41,630 bases of DNA from an uncultured Candidatus Saccharibacteria bacterium (GTDB lineage: Bacteria; Patescibacteriota; Saccharimonadia; Saccharimonadales; Saccharimonadaceae). Of the stretch, positions 24,205 through 32,611 are shown in pieces. The notes beneath the pieces were generated by a model. The model did no database searches. It saw only the letters and a list, made by a program, of their open reading frames with translations, and was not told the DNA's origin. Both the position numbers and the translations under genes were made by a program. The number at the start of each line of letters is the position of its first letter. The first letter of the stretch is position 1. The stretch spans positions 1 to 41,630 of the forward strand of contig CAMYWN010000002.1 in the NCBI GenBank assembly GCA_947302765.1. Reading direction: 5' to 3'.

Positions 24205-25422
24205 CTATTTCGGTAACAATAAGAAAGCCACCGTCCCCGCAGCCGCCCCTAGCACAATCGTTAGGATAATAGTTACCAACAAACCAACCTTTGAATCCTT
24301 CTCCGAATTGGTAATAATCGTTACTGGACCTTTCTTCTCCTCTTTAGCGACTGGTTTTTGATAAACATTTCTAGAGGATAGCGGCCTTTTTACAACTTTA
24401 TCCTGATTAATGAATGGCGATCGCGGAGCAACAAAAGTTGCGCTAGACGGTGCCTTCTTATCCCGTTCTTTCCCAAAACTAGCTCGCACTTCTTTAGCAC
24501 CCATCCCTTTCTCAGCGCTCATCACCTTTCCAATATTCGTCCCTCTTGCATTACTCATCACCTTTCCAGCATTCATCACTCTTGCGGTACTTGTCGCCTT
24601 TCCAGCGTCCATCCCTCTCCTAACATCCGCTTTCCTTCCAATATTCGACGTAGTCTCACCCACAGTCGACAAACCATTTTTCGCTCCACCCCTTGTTGCA
24701 GAAAACGCTTTGTTATCTTTCTCGGCATTTCTTTGCGCCATAGATATTTTGTTGTCTATAGGTATTGCTTCTCGTTTCTTGCGTCCCAATAGACCACGCT
24801 TGACCTTCTGTGTTTTAGCTTGAGCGATTTCTTTCTTCCCTTGATTCGCTAAAGCCACACCTGCAGCCTCCGCCATTGTAGTATAGTCTGCCGATTCATT
24901 GTGCAATGGGCGCTTCGGCACGTCGGTGTTTACAAACCTTGGCTTATAATCCTCCACCACGCCAAGCTTCGGAGCCGGCTTAATAGAAAAAGCATCATCT
25001 TCACGATACCTAACTGCCGCTTCCTTCCAAACATCATCTTCACGATACCTAGCCGCCGCCTCCTTCCAAGCATCATCTTCACGGTGATTTGTTACCAATC
25101 CTTTCCGATCAGCACCCTTTTTCGCTGTTTCATCAATGCCACCAACCTCGTCAACGCCGCGAGCACCATTAACACCACGAACGCGACCAACACCGCGAGC
25201 ACCACTAGTACTACGAACGCGCCCAACACCCTGAACAACGCCCGTATCTTTACTGACAGCACGAACAACCCTCGTTCGAGAAACCTGTTCCGCATTCGGC
25301 AGTGCCACCACCACATCCTCTTCCCTGATTTCTCTCACGACTTTCCTTCGCGGAGCAACCACCCGCGAGCCCACACCTCTCGCCCTCGAAGACGGCACAA
25401 AATCTATATACTTTTTGTTCAT
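24205..25422 (-). CDS. Tail-anchored, repeat-rich basic protein
   Basis: 405 aa. The N-terminal 370 residues are basic, disordered and full of internal repeats: GARGVGRVRG-like (about 62-98), RYREDDVWKEAA three times (113-144) and AGKVMSNARG-like (262-310). The only membrane segment is at the C-terminus (379-403, LLVTIILTIVLGAAAGTVAFLLL), so the bulk should face the cytoplasm. Start ATG overlaps the tpiA stop (ATGA), implying translational coupling. No known domain recognised. Its base composition is like its neighbours. Confidence 0.7.
   Translation of the reverse strand: MNKKYIDFVPSSRARGVGSRVVAPRRKVVREIREEDVVVALPNAEQVSRTRVVRAVSKDTGVVQGVGRVRSTSGARGVGRVRGVNGARGVDEVGGIDETAKKGADRKGLVTNHREDDAWKEAAARYREDDVWKEAAVRYREDDAFSIKPAPKLGVVEDYKPRFVNTDVPKRPLHNESADYTTMAEAAGVALANQGKKEIAQAKTQKVKRGLLGRKKREAIPIDNKISMAQRNAEKDNKAFSATRGGAKNGLSTVGETTSNIGRKADVRRGMDAGKATSTARVMNAGKVMSNARGTNIGKVMSAEKGMGAKEVRASFGKERDKKAPSSATFVAPRSPFINQDKVVKRPLSSRNVYQKPVAKEEKKGPVTIITNSEKDSKVGLLVTIILTIVLGAAAGTVAFLLLPK
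24991..25086. repeat. 39-bp in-frame repeat (RYREDDxWKEAA)
   Basis: Two full and one partial copy coding residues 113-144 of the tail-anchored protein; copies are nearly identical at DNA level. Confidence 0.85.
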
Positions 25423-26189
25423 ACTCTCACTCTTTTAGCTATTTCTATTATATCAACAAACTCCCCCAAAATCAAACTAGCCCCACCAATCAAAAGCCCA
25501 TTCACCCCAGGCACAGTCAAATAAGAGCCTGCATTAGAAGCATTCACGCTTCCCCCAAATAAAACAGGTACATTCTCAGCTGCATCTTTCCCGTAAATCT
25601 CCCTAAGAGCACCCCGAATCAGCCGCACTACTTCCGCAACTTCATCTGGAGTTGCTAATTTTGCTGATTTTACCGAAGAAATCGCCCATACTGGCTCATA
25701 AGCAATTACTATTTTATCCAATTCATCATCTCCAACCTGAGACAAACCGCTAGCCAGTTGATCCCTGATTACATCCGCTGTTTCACCAAAAGCCCGCTCC
25801 GACTCCGTCTCGCCAATACACAAAATCGGCGTAATCTTATTTCGGATCGCCGCCGCAACTTTCTTCTGTATAAACTTTTCATCCTCACCAAAAATATATC
25901 GTCTTTCTGAATGTCCAATAATTGCATAGTCTACCATTCCGCGTAGTTGGCTAAAAGATGTTTCTCCTGTAAACGCTCCATAATCGCGATAAAACCCATT
26001 TTGTGTCGCCAATTTTATCTTGTGCCTATCAATCTGTAGAGATAATGGCTGCAACGCAATTGTTGATGGCGCCACTACCACTTCCATTCCCCTATGCACC
26101 GGTAAAGCCTTCATTAGCTTATGTAGATAAATCGACGACTCACCCACTGTAAAGTTTAACTTCCAATTGCCCACTACGTAAGTTTTCAT
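25419..26189 (-). CDS. tpiA: Triosephosphate isomerase
   Basis: Interconverts DHAP and glyceraldehyde-3-phosphate. 256 aa with all catalytic residues: Lys in GNWKLN (Met of the usual NWKMN is Leu), His in IIGHSERR, Glu in AYEPVWAI, then the phosphate loop VLFGGSVNASNAG and GLLIGGASL. GAFTGETS matches as well. Predicted leaderless: TGG-TATAAT ends six bases before the ATG. It is divergent from a HAD phosphatase gene with only 45 bp between the start codons, and the next gene downstream overlaps by 4 nt. Confidence 0.97.
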   Translation of the reverse strand: MKTYVVGNWKLNFTVGESSIYLHKLMKALPVHRGMEVVVAPSTIALQPLSLQIDRHKIKLATQNGFYRDYGAFTGETSFSQLRGMVDYAIIGHSERRYIFGEDEKFIQKKVAAAIRNKITPILCIGETESERAFGETADVIRDQLASGLSQVGDDELDKIVIAYEPVWAISSVKSAKLATPDEVAEVVRLIRGALREIYGKDAAENVPVLFGGSVNASNAGSYLTVPGVNGLLIGGASLILGEFVDIIEIAKRVRV

Positions 26190-26195
26190 ACTTTC

Positions 26196-26228
26196 ATTAT
26201 ACCACGCATATTTAAGCCATGCTATAAT
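26196..26228. promoter_or_regulatory. Divergent leaderless promoters of tpiA and the HAD gene
   Basis: Minus TGG-TATAAT (26204-26196) for tpiA and plus TGC-TATAAT (26220-26228) for the HAD gene; each ATG is exactly six bases from its -10. No room for independent -35 elements without overlap. Confidence 0.75.
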
Positions 26229-26234
26229 AAAGCC

Positions 26235-27002
26235 ATGAAAAAAGTTTTAGCATTCGACATAGATCAAACCTTAAACGTCGCCAAGACCCCTATCACTGAC
26301 GACATCGCAGAGCTGCTCCTAGCCTGTCTCAATCATTTCGAAATCTGCCCTATTTCTGGCCAGAAATTCGATCAATTTCTTATTCAAATCGTCAATCGCT
26401 TACCAAACCCCACCCCAGAGCAGCTTAGCCACCTACATCTTTTTGTTGCCCAGGGTACTCAATATTACCGCTATAACACCGAGAAAAAAGATTGGGAACA
26501 AGTCTATAATTATCCCCTCACAGATGAACAAGTTACCAAAATCACTTCCACCATCGAGCAAGCCGCCAAAGAGCTTGGCTATTGGGAAGAAGACAAACTC
26601 ACCCCTGGTGACGAAATTATTGAAAACCGCCTCTCTCAAGTTACCTTTTCCGCCCTCGGTCAGAAAGCTGACACCGAAGCCAAATACGCCTGGGACCCAG
26701 ATTGCAAAAAACGTGAAAAAATCGTCGCGAGATGCAAAGAACTTAGTCCTGAGTTCGAATATGAAATTGGTGGTACCACCTCTATTAATGCCATTACTCC
26801 GGGTATGAATAAAGTCTTCGGTATGACTCATCTTCTAGAAGAGCTCAAAGTCGAAAAATCCGACATTCTCTACTTTGGCGACATGACTCAACCAGGCGGC
26901 AACGACTACCCTGTCGTCCAAATGGGTATCGATACTATCACTGTTCGCAGCCACGAAGACACCGCATTCGCCCTTCGTGGTATCCTCGGTGTCATCAACT
27001 AA
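26235..27002 (+). CDS. HAD-IIB hydrolase, eukaryotic-type phosphomannomutase-like
   Basis: 255 aa. HAD motif I is FDIDQTL (both Asp present). The cap and later motifs resemble the eukaryotic PMM family: ENRLSQVTFSALGQKA, GGTTSINAITPGMNKVFGM, and motif IV YFGDMTQPGGNDYPV, where typical PMM has GDKTxPGGND. PMM interconverts mannose-6-P and mannose-1-P for nucleotide-sugar synthesis; a phosphatase role is the alternative. The Lys-to-Met change in motif IV is a reason for caution. Leaderless start six bases after TATAAT. Confidence 0.8.
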   Translation: MKKVLAFDIDQTLNVAKTPITDDIAELLLACLNHFEICPISGQKFDQFLIQIVNRLPNPTPEQLSHLHLFVAQGTQYYRYNTEKKDWEQVYNYPLTDEQVTKITSTIEQAAKELGYWEEDKLTPGDEIIENRLSQVTFSALGQKADTEAKYAWDPDCKKREKIVARCKELSPEFEYEIGGTTSINAITPGMNKVFGMTHLLEELKVEKSDILYFGDMTQPGGNDYPVVQMGIDTITVRSHEDTAFALRGILGVIN

Positions 27003-27111
27003 TCAATCTTATCACAACCTCACTAAACAAATCTTGGCAACCTAAAGTTTATTTCTGATTTTTTCTTGCAAAAGACAACCTCGGCATTTTTATTCTCCCT
27101 CCCCGAAATGG

Positions 27112-27120
27112 TGATATAAT
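27112..27120 (+). promoter_or_regulatory. Extended -10 of the VirB2-like/NlpC-P60 gene
   Basis: TGA-TATAAT, six bases before the ATG at 27127. Confidence 0.7.
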
Positions 27121-27126
27121 AGACAT

Positions 27127-28215
27127 ATGCGTAATAGGAAGCTGTTTCTTATCTGTCTACCATTACTTTTTCTCGCCTCATTTTGTTTGTCATCAACAGC
27201 TTCCGCTATAGAATGTGGCGGAGTCAACACAATCATTCTCAGCTGTGAAGGCGAGGCCGAAGATTCCATCTTCGAAATCCTCCAACTCATCGTCGATATT
27301 ATGTCTATCGGTGTCGGCATCCTTGCCGTTATCGGTATTACTATTACCGGTATTCAATGGATCACATCCGGAGGCAACGAACAAACCGCCACCAAAGCCA
27401 AGCGTCGTTTCTTTGAAATCATTGTCGGCGTCGCTATTTATGTTACTGCCTTTCTCTTACTCGAATGGGCATATATCGCACCAAACAGAGAAAGGTCCAG
27501 TGGCCAATCTAGCACCAATACTTCCCAATCGGGGACCACATCGCATACTCAACCAAATAGCAACAACTCAACAACCCCCACCAGTGCCAATCAAACCGGC
27601 GCTGGCCCCGGCAATAGCAACAATACGGCATCAAACAATAATAGCAACAGCGGTTCATCCTCAAATAACAACAGACGCAATACCAGTTCCTCGAGTGGGC
27701 CAAAATATATGGGAGTACCATTAGCGCACTATTCCAATCTTAGAGGCATCACCGCCGATATGCTAGTCGAACGTGCGGACACCATTATGAATTACGCACA
27801 AAAACACGGCTGGACCTATGGCGATTCTCACGGTGTTCCACCAGGTAGCGACAAACTCATTAGTTGCGACCGTCTCGCTTCCATTGATTTGTACACTCTA
27901 GGCTTTACTCTCCAACCCCCCGGAGGCTATACCATTGGAAACATGTTCCCCTGGCTCCGCAGACTTGGCTTCAAAGAAAGTCACAGTCTCAGCTCAATCA
28001 AACGAGGCTCCATTGTCTGGCTTAAATATGCAGGCGGCACCAACGGCGGCCATGTCTTCATTGTTTCACAGTGGAACAGAAGCACTAATCAATTTATCAG
28101 GTATGATGCCGGAAGGTACTGGAACCACAAACAACCAATAACCACGAACGGTTTTCCTTACAATATCGTTGATAATAACTATAACGCTTACTTAAAAGTG
28201 TTTAATTTACCATAA
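27127..28215 (+). CDS. VirB2/TrbC-like membrane segment fused to NlpC/P60-type hydrolase domain
   Basis: 362 aa. Signal peptide (1-27), then a VirB2/TrbC-like part with two Cys and two hydrophobic helices (about 47-78 and 97-116: IMSIGVGILAVIGITITGIQ; FFEIIVGVAIYVTAFLLLEW), as in small T4SS pilin-like proteins of this phylum. A Ser/Asn/Thr-rich linker (121-190) follows. The C-terminal domain (191-362) looks like a papain-like NlpC/P60 or CHAP amidase: Cys247 in SCDRLASIDLYTLGF, His309 in GGHVFIVSQWN, and an Asp in RYDAGR. It would be displayed outside and cut peptidoglycan (inference). The next gene starts 18 bp downstream with its own SD. Confidence 0.75.
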   Translation: MRNRKLFLICLPLLFLASFCLSSTASAIECGGVNTIILSCEGEAEDSIFEILQLIVDIMSIGVGILAVIGITITGIQWITSGGNEQTATKAKRRFFEIIVGVAIYVTAFLLLEWAYIAPNRERSSGQSSTNTSQSGTTSHTQPNSNNSTTPTSANQTGAGPGNSNNTASNNNSNSGSSSNNNRRNTSSSSGPKYMGVPLAHYSNLRGITADMLVERADTIMNYAQKHGWTYGDSHGVPPGSDKLISCDRLASIDLYTLGFTLQPPGGYTIGNMFPWLRRLGFKESHSLSSIKRGSIVWLKYAGGTNGGHVFIVSQWNRSTNQFIRYDAGRYWNHKQPITTNGFPYNIVDNNYNAYLKVFNLP

Positions 28216-28233
28216 AATAACTAAAGGAGCAAA

Positions 28234-28920
28234 ATGCAACCACAAGACAATCAACAAACAAATCCAGAACCACAGCTGGTCCAGCCAGAAGTTTTACAAT
28301 CAGTACCCAACTCTCCCCAAGGGGATTTATCTCAAACTGATTCTTCTACCACATCATCTTCGCATAATCTCCCGAAAGTTTTATCCATTACCGGAATTGT
28401 GGTCGCTGGCCTCAGCCTTGTCCTTAGCGTCATTAGCCTTGTCATCTCCCTCCAAAACAGCCAACCATCAGACCAAACAAACGACATAGTTGCTGGTTCT
28501 TTCGAAAGTCAACCCGTCAAGATCAGTTGCAACCTTCCTAAATCCGCAGACGATATTGTTTATTTATACTTGAGCACCAACAGCGGCACAACCGGTATCT
28601 TCGTTAGCCCAGAAGGCAATATCGAATCCTTCACCAAAGACTCCAGTAGTACCGGCGACATCCTCACTACTACCAAGAATGTCGAGACCGACACTAGCGA
28701 CATCTTCGAGCAGCTATTAAATAACGGCATTAATGATTTCTCAAGCTACGAGTACCCCGGCTACTCTCAAAACGAAAACCCCGAAGAGCAGGCAAATTGG
28801 GGTTGGCTTGCCCAGATTGACAATTCAGACTCGAGTTCCTGCGAAGCAAAAGGCAATGACGCTCCTCCTGCTTGGTTCAACGATCTAAAAGGCCTTATCG
28901 ATAGCAAATTTGCCCAATAA
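28234..28920 (+). CDS. Single-TM hypothetical protein
   Basis: 228 aa. A Gln/Pro/Ser-rich cytoplasmic N-terminus (1-45), one hydrophobic helix (about 48-72, VLSITGIVVAGLSLVLSVISLVISL) and an extracytoplasmic domain with two Cys (about 96 and 209). The layout resembles the 483-aa protein before the VirB6-like gene, with a different domain. SD AAAGGAG. Cotranscribed with the VirB2-like/NlpC-P60 gene, hence perhaps part of the same envelope machinery. Domain not recognised. Confidence 0.65.
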   Translation: MQPQDNQQTNPEPQLVQPEVLQSVPNSPQGDLSQTDSSTTSSSHNLPKVLSITGIVVAGLSLVLSVISLVISLQNSQPSDQTNDIVAGSFESQPVKISCNLPKSADDIVYLYLSTNSGTTGIFVSPEGNIESFTKDSSSTGDILTTTKNVETDTSDIFEQLLNNGINDFSSYEYPGYSQNENPEEQANWGWLAQIDNSDSSSCEAKGNDAPPAWFNDLKGLIDSKFAQ

Positions 28921-28997
28921 CACTTCCAACCTTTGTTGACCCAGTATTACGAATAGCACCGGCAGCCCATTTCCTAACACACCGCTCGGTATTCGTA

Positions 28998-29006
28998 TGA
29001 TATAAT
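28998..29006 (+). promoter_or_regulatory. Extended -10 of the aldolase fusion gene
   Basis: TGA-TATAAT, six bases before ATG 29013. Confidence 0.7.
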
Positions 29007-29012
29007 ATAACC

Positions 29013-30839
29013 ATGAACGTTTTAATCGTAGGCACAGTTCTAAAAGACGTTTATCTTAATCTCGATTCCAGAAAAGAATCTTTTGAAATAGATAAACATG
29101 GCACCAGATGGCTAAATCTTAGTTTTGATGCGAGTAAACATTACTTTTTTCACCGCAAAAGCTGCCTTGGTGGTGCTGCTGTCTCCTTAGAGGTTCTTTC
29201 TAAAATGGGCCTAGAAGCAAATATTATTAACTCCAATCTCCATCTCACCGAAGACGGCCTATCATCATCATCCGCCGATTCCTGCCGATATATTCTCATT
29301 TCAGACCAACAAGCCTGTTACTTTGCACCTAGCGATTTTGCTAACACACCCTTTATTCCCCCTGAAGAGTCCTACGATTATATCTTCGTCGACCGCTCCG
29401 CAAACCTCAAAGAAAGCACAATTAATCGCCTCGTATCATATTTAGAGTCCCACCCCCGTACTATTTTCGCATTCTACCTACCCGCAACGCACAACCCAAA
29501 ACTCGAGTTTCTGGCTCAAATCGCCGATATCGTTTTTGTCGAAACCCCTTCATCAAACTCATCCAATCTATCACTAAAAAACGACTCTCGGCTCCTTGTT
29601 TATCTAGACGAACATTCAATTTCTTGCCGCAACCTCACCGAGCCCATTTCTCCTAACCGTGTTGATTTATCTACTCATCTATCCACCTACACAACTGCCT
29701 CAGCCACCATCTTGGGCGGTATCATTCTCGGTCTTTCCCTTGAAACTTGCCTCAAAATGGCCCGCATTAACGTCGAAAACTCCAAACTAGATTCCACATT
29801 ATCTCTTGCAAAACTGAGGTACCTTGCCAGTACTAGCTCCTCCAGCCAAAATCTCGAGCTCATCGCCGCCAACCTCCTTATTAAACCCAAAGGCATTCTT
29901 GCCGCCGACGAATCTGGTGGCTCAATTAAGAAAAAATTCGCTAAACTAAACATCCCTGATACCTACGAGTCCCGTCGCTCTTACCGCAATATCCTCATCA
30001 CGGCTCCCGACCTAGAAAAATACGTTAGTGGCGTTATCCTATTTGACGAAACGGCTCGTCAAAGTACCAACACTGGCGAAAACTTCGTTGAATACCTCAC
30101 TCGTCATCGCATCATTCCTGGAATTAAGGTCGACCAAGGCCTCCAAAAGTACCCTAATTCCGAAGAAACTTATACTTCTGGCTTAGATGGCCTAGATCGT
30201 CGTCTTAATGAATACTACAAAATGGGCCTTCGCTTCGCTAAATGGCGCGCCGCCTTTGAAATCCGCCTAGATCATGAGAATCGCATCCTAACCCCCACCA
30301 AACATGCCGTTATAAATAACTGTTATATTCTCGCCAAGTACGCCAAAACCTGCCAAACGCACGGCATCGTACCTATCGTCGAACCAGAAGTTGTTTATGA
30401 CGGATACTATAGCATCGAACAATCCGCCGCAGTGACCGCAAAAATCCTCGACATCCTCTTCTCGGAGCTAAATACCGCCGGTGTCAATCTTGCAGCCTGC
30501 ATCCTCAAGACCAGCATGGTCATCGCTGGCAAGCACTATCCTTCTCCTTCTACTCCAAAAGCAGTCGGCTCTACCACCGCCAAAGTTCTCAAAAACCACG
30601 TTCCACCAGAGCTCGCCGGCATTGTCTTTCTCTCTGGCGGCCAAACCGTGGAGCAAGCCACCGACAACCTCGCTGCAGTCATCAAAAACGGTCCTTTCCC
30701 CTGGCCTGTCACCTTTAGTTTTGCTCGCGCACTTCAAGACCCCGCACTCTACGCCTGGAAGGGTGACAATTCTAACGCCGAGCCAGCAAAAAGCGCCCTG
30801 ATCGAGCGCCTCATTGCCAATACTTCTGTATTAAATTGA
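29013..30839 (+). CDS. PfkB-like domain fused to class I fructose-bisphosphate aldolase
   Basis: 608 aa. Residues 1 to about 270 resemble PfkB/ribokinase sugar kinases (MNVLIVGTVLKDVYLNLD, CLGGAAVSLEVLSKMGLEA), but the usual anion-hole and base motif (GAGD) is degenerate: TTASATILGGIILGL lacks the catalytic Asp. Residues about 275-608 are a class I aldolase: GILAADESGGSI, FDETARQ, RFAKWRAAFEI, VPIVEPEVVYDG, Schiff-base Lys499 in CILKTSMV and GIVFLSGGQTVEQA. Predicted role: cleavage of fructose-1,6-bisphosphate, with a possibly regulatory pseudokinase. The reading frame is intact with no internal SD before the aldolase part. Leaderless start. Confidence 0.88.
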   Translation: MNVLIVGTVLKDVYLNLDSRKESFEIDKHGTRWLNLSFDASKHYFFHRKSCLGGAAVSLEVLSKMGLEANIINSNLHLTEDGLSSSSADSCRYILISDQQACYFAPSDFANTPFIPPEESYDYIFVDRSANLKESTINRLVSYLESHPRTIFAFYLPATHNPKLEFLAQIADIVFVETPSSNSSNLSLKNDSRLLVYLDEHSISCRNLTEPISPNRVDLSTHLSTYTTASATILGGIILGLSLETCLKMARINVENSKLDSTLSLAKLRYLASTSSSSQNLELIAANLLIKPKGILAADESGGSIKKKFAKLNIPDTYESRRSYRNILITAPDLEKYVSGVILFDETARQSTNTGENFVEYLTRHRIIPGIKVDQGLQKYPNSEETYTSGLDGLDRRLNEYYKMGLRFAKWRAAFEIRLDHENRILTPTKHAVINNCYILAKYAKTCQTHGIVPIVEPEVVYDGYYSIEQSAAVTAKILDILFSELNTAGVNLAACILKTSMVIAGKHYPSPSTPKAVGSTTAKVLKNHVPPELAGIVFLSGGQTVEQATDNLAAVIKNGPFPWPVTFSFARALQDPALYAWKGDNSNAEPAKSALIERLIANTSVLN

Positions 30840-30916
30840 TAATACTATCTCCTTAGCGTTGTCACTAAACCCTGCTTCAGTATTAAACCAACTCAATAAC
30901 CCCCTCATCAGCTTAA

Positions 30917-31597
30917 CTATGCAGCCTCTTCAATGTCACCTTCCGGCTTAGCGTCGCCACTTTCAGCTGGAGCCTCCTCGTTAGCAGCCTCAGTAGCCGC
31001 TTTTTCCTCCGCCTCACGCTTTTCCGCTTCAGCGGCCGGGTCATAAAGCGACACTACTACTTGCTCCATATCAAGCTCCTTATCAGCAAATTCCACACCT
31101 TCGGGCAGCTTAATATCTGCAATCGTCAACTTATCATCCAACTCCTTAAGATTGGCAGCATCTACCGTCAATTCCTTCGGTAAATCAGAAGGCTTCGCCT
31201 TTACGTCAATCTCATCAATCTGATGCGACAAGACATAATGAAAGGTCTTCGCTGCCTCGGACTGTTCAAAATTCGTTATTACAATCGGAGTAGTCGCCTC
31301 CACCGCTTCTTTTGCCGAAACCGCCAAGAATTCAATATTGATAATTCTACGCGAAACCGGATTAAATCCTACATTCTTTATGATCGCGATTCTTTTCTTC
31401 CCTTCAATATCCAAATCAATCGGCGAATGATAGCCTGCTTTCTCTAAAACTTTCTCGGTTTCCACATAAAAAGAGGCCGTCAAAATCGGCGCTTTACCGC
31501 CATAAACCACCGAAGGAATCATTCCTTCATTCCTTAAAGCCGCTAACTTCTTACCAGTCAATTCTCTATTTTTTAACTTTAACTTATATTCAGCCAT
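30917..31597 (-). CDS. rplY: 50S ribosomal protein bL25 (CTC family)
   Basis: 226-aa long form. The 5S rRNA-binding N-terminal domain (KNRELTGKKLAALRNEGMIPSVVYG) is followed by the beta-rich C-terminal TL5/CTC domain (IDVKAKPSDLPKELTVDAANL, LPEGVEF) and an Ala/Glu-rich acidic tail. SD AGAAAGGA sits seven bases before the ATG; -10 TGA-TAAAAT is at plus 31621-31626, so the leader is short. Monocistronic. Confidence 0.95.
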   Translation of the reverse strand: MAEYKLKLKNRELTGKKLAALRNEGMIPSVVYGGKAPILTASFYVETEKVLEKAGYHSPIDLDIEGKKRIAIIKNVGFNPVSRRIINIEFLAVSAKEAVEATTPIVITNFEQSEAAKTFHYVLSHQIDEIDVKAKPSDLPKELTVDAANLKELDDKLTIADIKLPEGVEFADKELDMEQVVVSLYDPAAEAEKREAEEKAATEAANEEAPAESGDAKPEGDIEEAA

Positions 31598-31620
31598 AAA
31601 AATCCTTTCTACTTCCCCTT

Positions 31621-31629
31621 ATTTTATCA
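31621..31629 (-). promoter_or_regulatory. Extended -10 of rplY
   Basis: Minus-strand TGA-TAAAAT, about 24 bases before the ATG. Confidence 0.5.
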
Positions 31630-31771
31630 CCCCACCTCTTAAAAGTAAACCCCGCTCCTCATTTAATAAGATGACATTTTAATAAAATATGCAACATCTT
31701 AGCGCAATATCGATGTCCACCCTTGCTTCCCTATCCAATACATCCCTACCCCCATAATAGCATTACGGCAT

Positions 31772-31797
31772 TAAAAAGGACACTCAACTGAGTGCCC
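31772..31797 (-). terminator. Terminator of the 133-aa/52-aa gene unit
   Basis: GGACACTCA (31778-31786) / TGAGTGCC (31789-31796), followed on the minus strand by T5. Confidence 0.8.
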
Positions 31798-31818
31798 TAT
31801 CTTAGCCTACTTGTAAAG

Positions 31819-31977
31819 CTACGACCATGTCGAGCCGTCCGGCTTTTGTCTTCCGCAGGAGTTACTGGCATCAGGACCAGTCTTACGGCCAACTTCAGAT
31901 TTTGATTTTTCCTCTCTCAACTCCGCCTCGATTCTTGACCACTTTACGGAGCCTTTTTGATATCCCGGTTTACTCAC
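31819..31977 (-). CDS. Possible small protein, 52 aa (GTG start)
   Basis: Open frame from GTG 31977 to TAG 31819, lying between the 133-aa gene (stop at 31991) and a good terminator. The protein is hydrophilic, rich in Lys, Ser and Glu (SKPGYQKGSVKWSRIEAELR at the start) with one Cys. Its exact fit between stop and terminator argues for a second cistron, but the SD is poor (GGTGTG region) and no family is recognised. Confidence 0.35.
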   Translation of the reverse strand: MSKPGYQKGSVKWSRIEAELREEKSKSEVGRKTGPDASNSCGRQKPDGSTWS

Positions 31978-31990
31978 CACACCATGCCCA

Positions 31991-32392
31991 CTACGCATCT
32001 CGAATTACCTCCTCTCTTATTTTACCATTAAATGGTGCGCCGTTCGATGAAAGAATATTAAATACTCCATTCGCCGAGTTCAGTTTTCCATTCCTCAAAT
32101 AATACCCCCATCGCTTACCATCACGACCTTTTGGGAGGATTAATACGTTACTTGATAATCGAAGGACAAAACCGTCTTCGTCTGTCGTCGAGCCAGGGTT
32201 CATCTTACCGAGTATCTTAAGAACATAATCCTGAGGCAGCTTATAGCTCCATCGACCACCAAAGCACCACATACGCAGTTCGTCATCCTTAGTCCATACC
32301 GGCTCCCCAATCGAGCGTGGTTCATCTACTGTCTCCATATGATTAGCTAAGAGGTTCGGGAACATTCCCGTAATTAGTCCGCCAAAACACAT
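31991..32392 (-). CDS. Hypothetical protein, 133 aa
   Basis: Not recognised. Start supported by AGGAGA seven bases before ATG 32392. The N-terminal segment (MCFGGLITGMFPNLLAN) is mildly hydrophobic; the remainder is beta-rich and Gly/Lys-rich (WCFGGRWSYKLPQDYVLKIL, FVLRLSSNVLILPKGRDGKRWGYYL), without membrane helices. It lies about 380 nt downstream of a perfect-consensus promoter, behind a strongly folded leader, so its expression may be controlled by attenuation (inference). Confidence 0.6.
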   Translation of the reverse strand: MCFGGLITGMFPNLLANHMETVDEPRSIGEPVWTKDDELRMWCFGGRWSYKLPQDYVLKILGKMNPGSTTDEDGFVLRLSSNVLILPKGRDGKRWGYYLRNGKLNSANGVFNILSSNGAPFNGKIREEVIRDA

Positions 32393-32434
32393 AAATACAT
32401 CTCCTACTTTTTAAAGAACTACTAAAGGAAAATT

Positions 32435-32458
32435 GGCTCGAGCAATGCCGCCCGAGCC
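32435..32458 (-). terminator. Possible attenuator hairpin
   Basis: GGCTCGAGC (32435-32443) / GCCCGAGCC (32450-32458), one G-U pair, followed on the minus strand by AATTTT, 35-40 nt before the SD of the 133-aa gene. Confidence 0.5.
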
Positions 32459-32611
32459 ATAATATGTAATGTTATCCCCCAAAAGGCTTTTTGTGAAAAT
32501 ACCTTTTCAAGGAATAACAGAGGGGGCTGACGCCCCCAGCCCTATTTGAGAGAAGACGTAGACTGATGATACTCCCCTATAGTCCCTACGTAAGGCCATG
32601 GCGAGGCGTGT

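Noticed and set aside
29013-29830. Separate PfkB gene with frame-fused aldolase by missed stop
   Set aside because: The frame is continuous, with no SD or start near the aldolase domain border; fusion is the simpler reading.
29013-30839. Genetic code with TGA as sense codon
   Set aside because: TGA closes several complete genes at the expected family length (aldolase, recX, tpiA), so the standard bacterial code applies.
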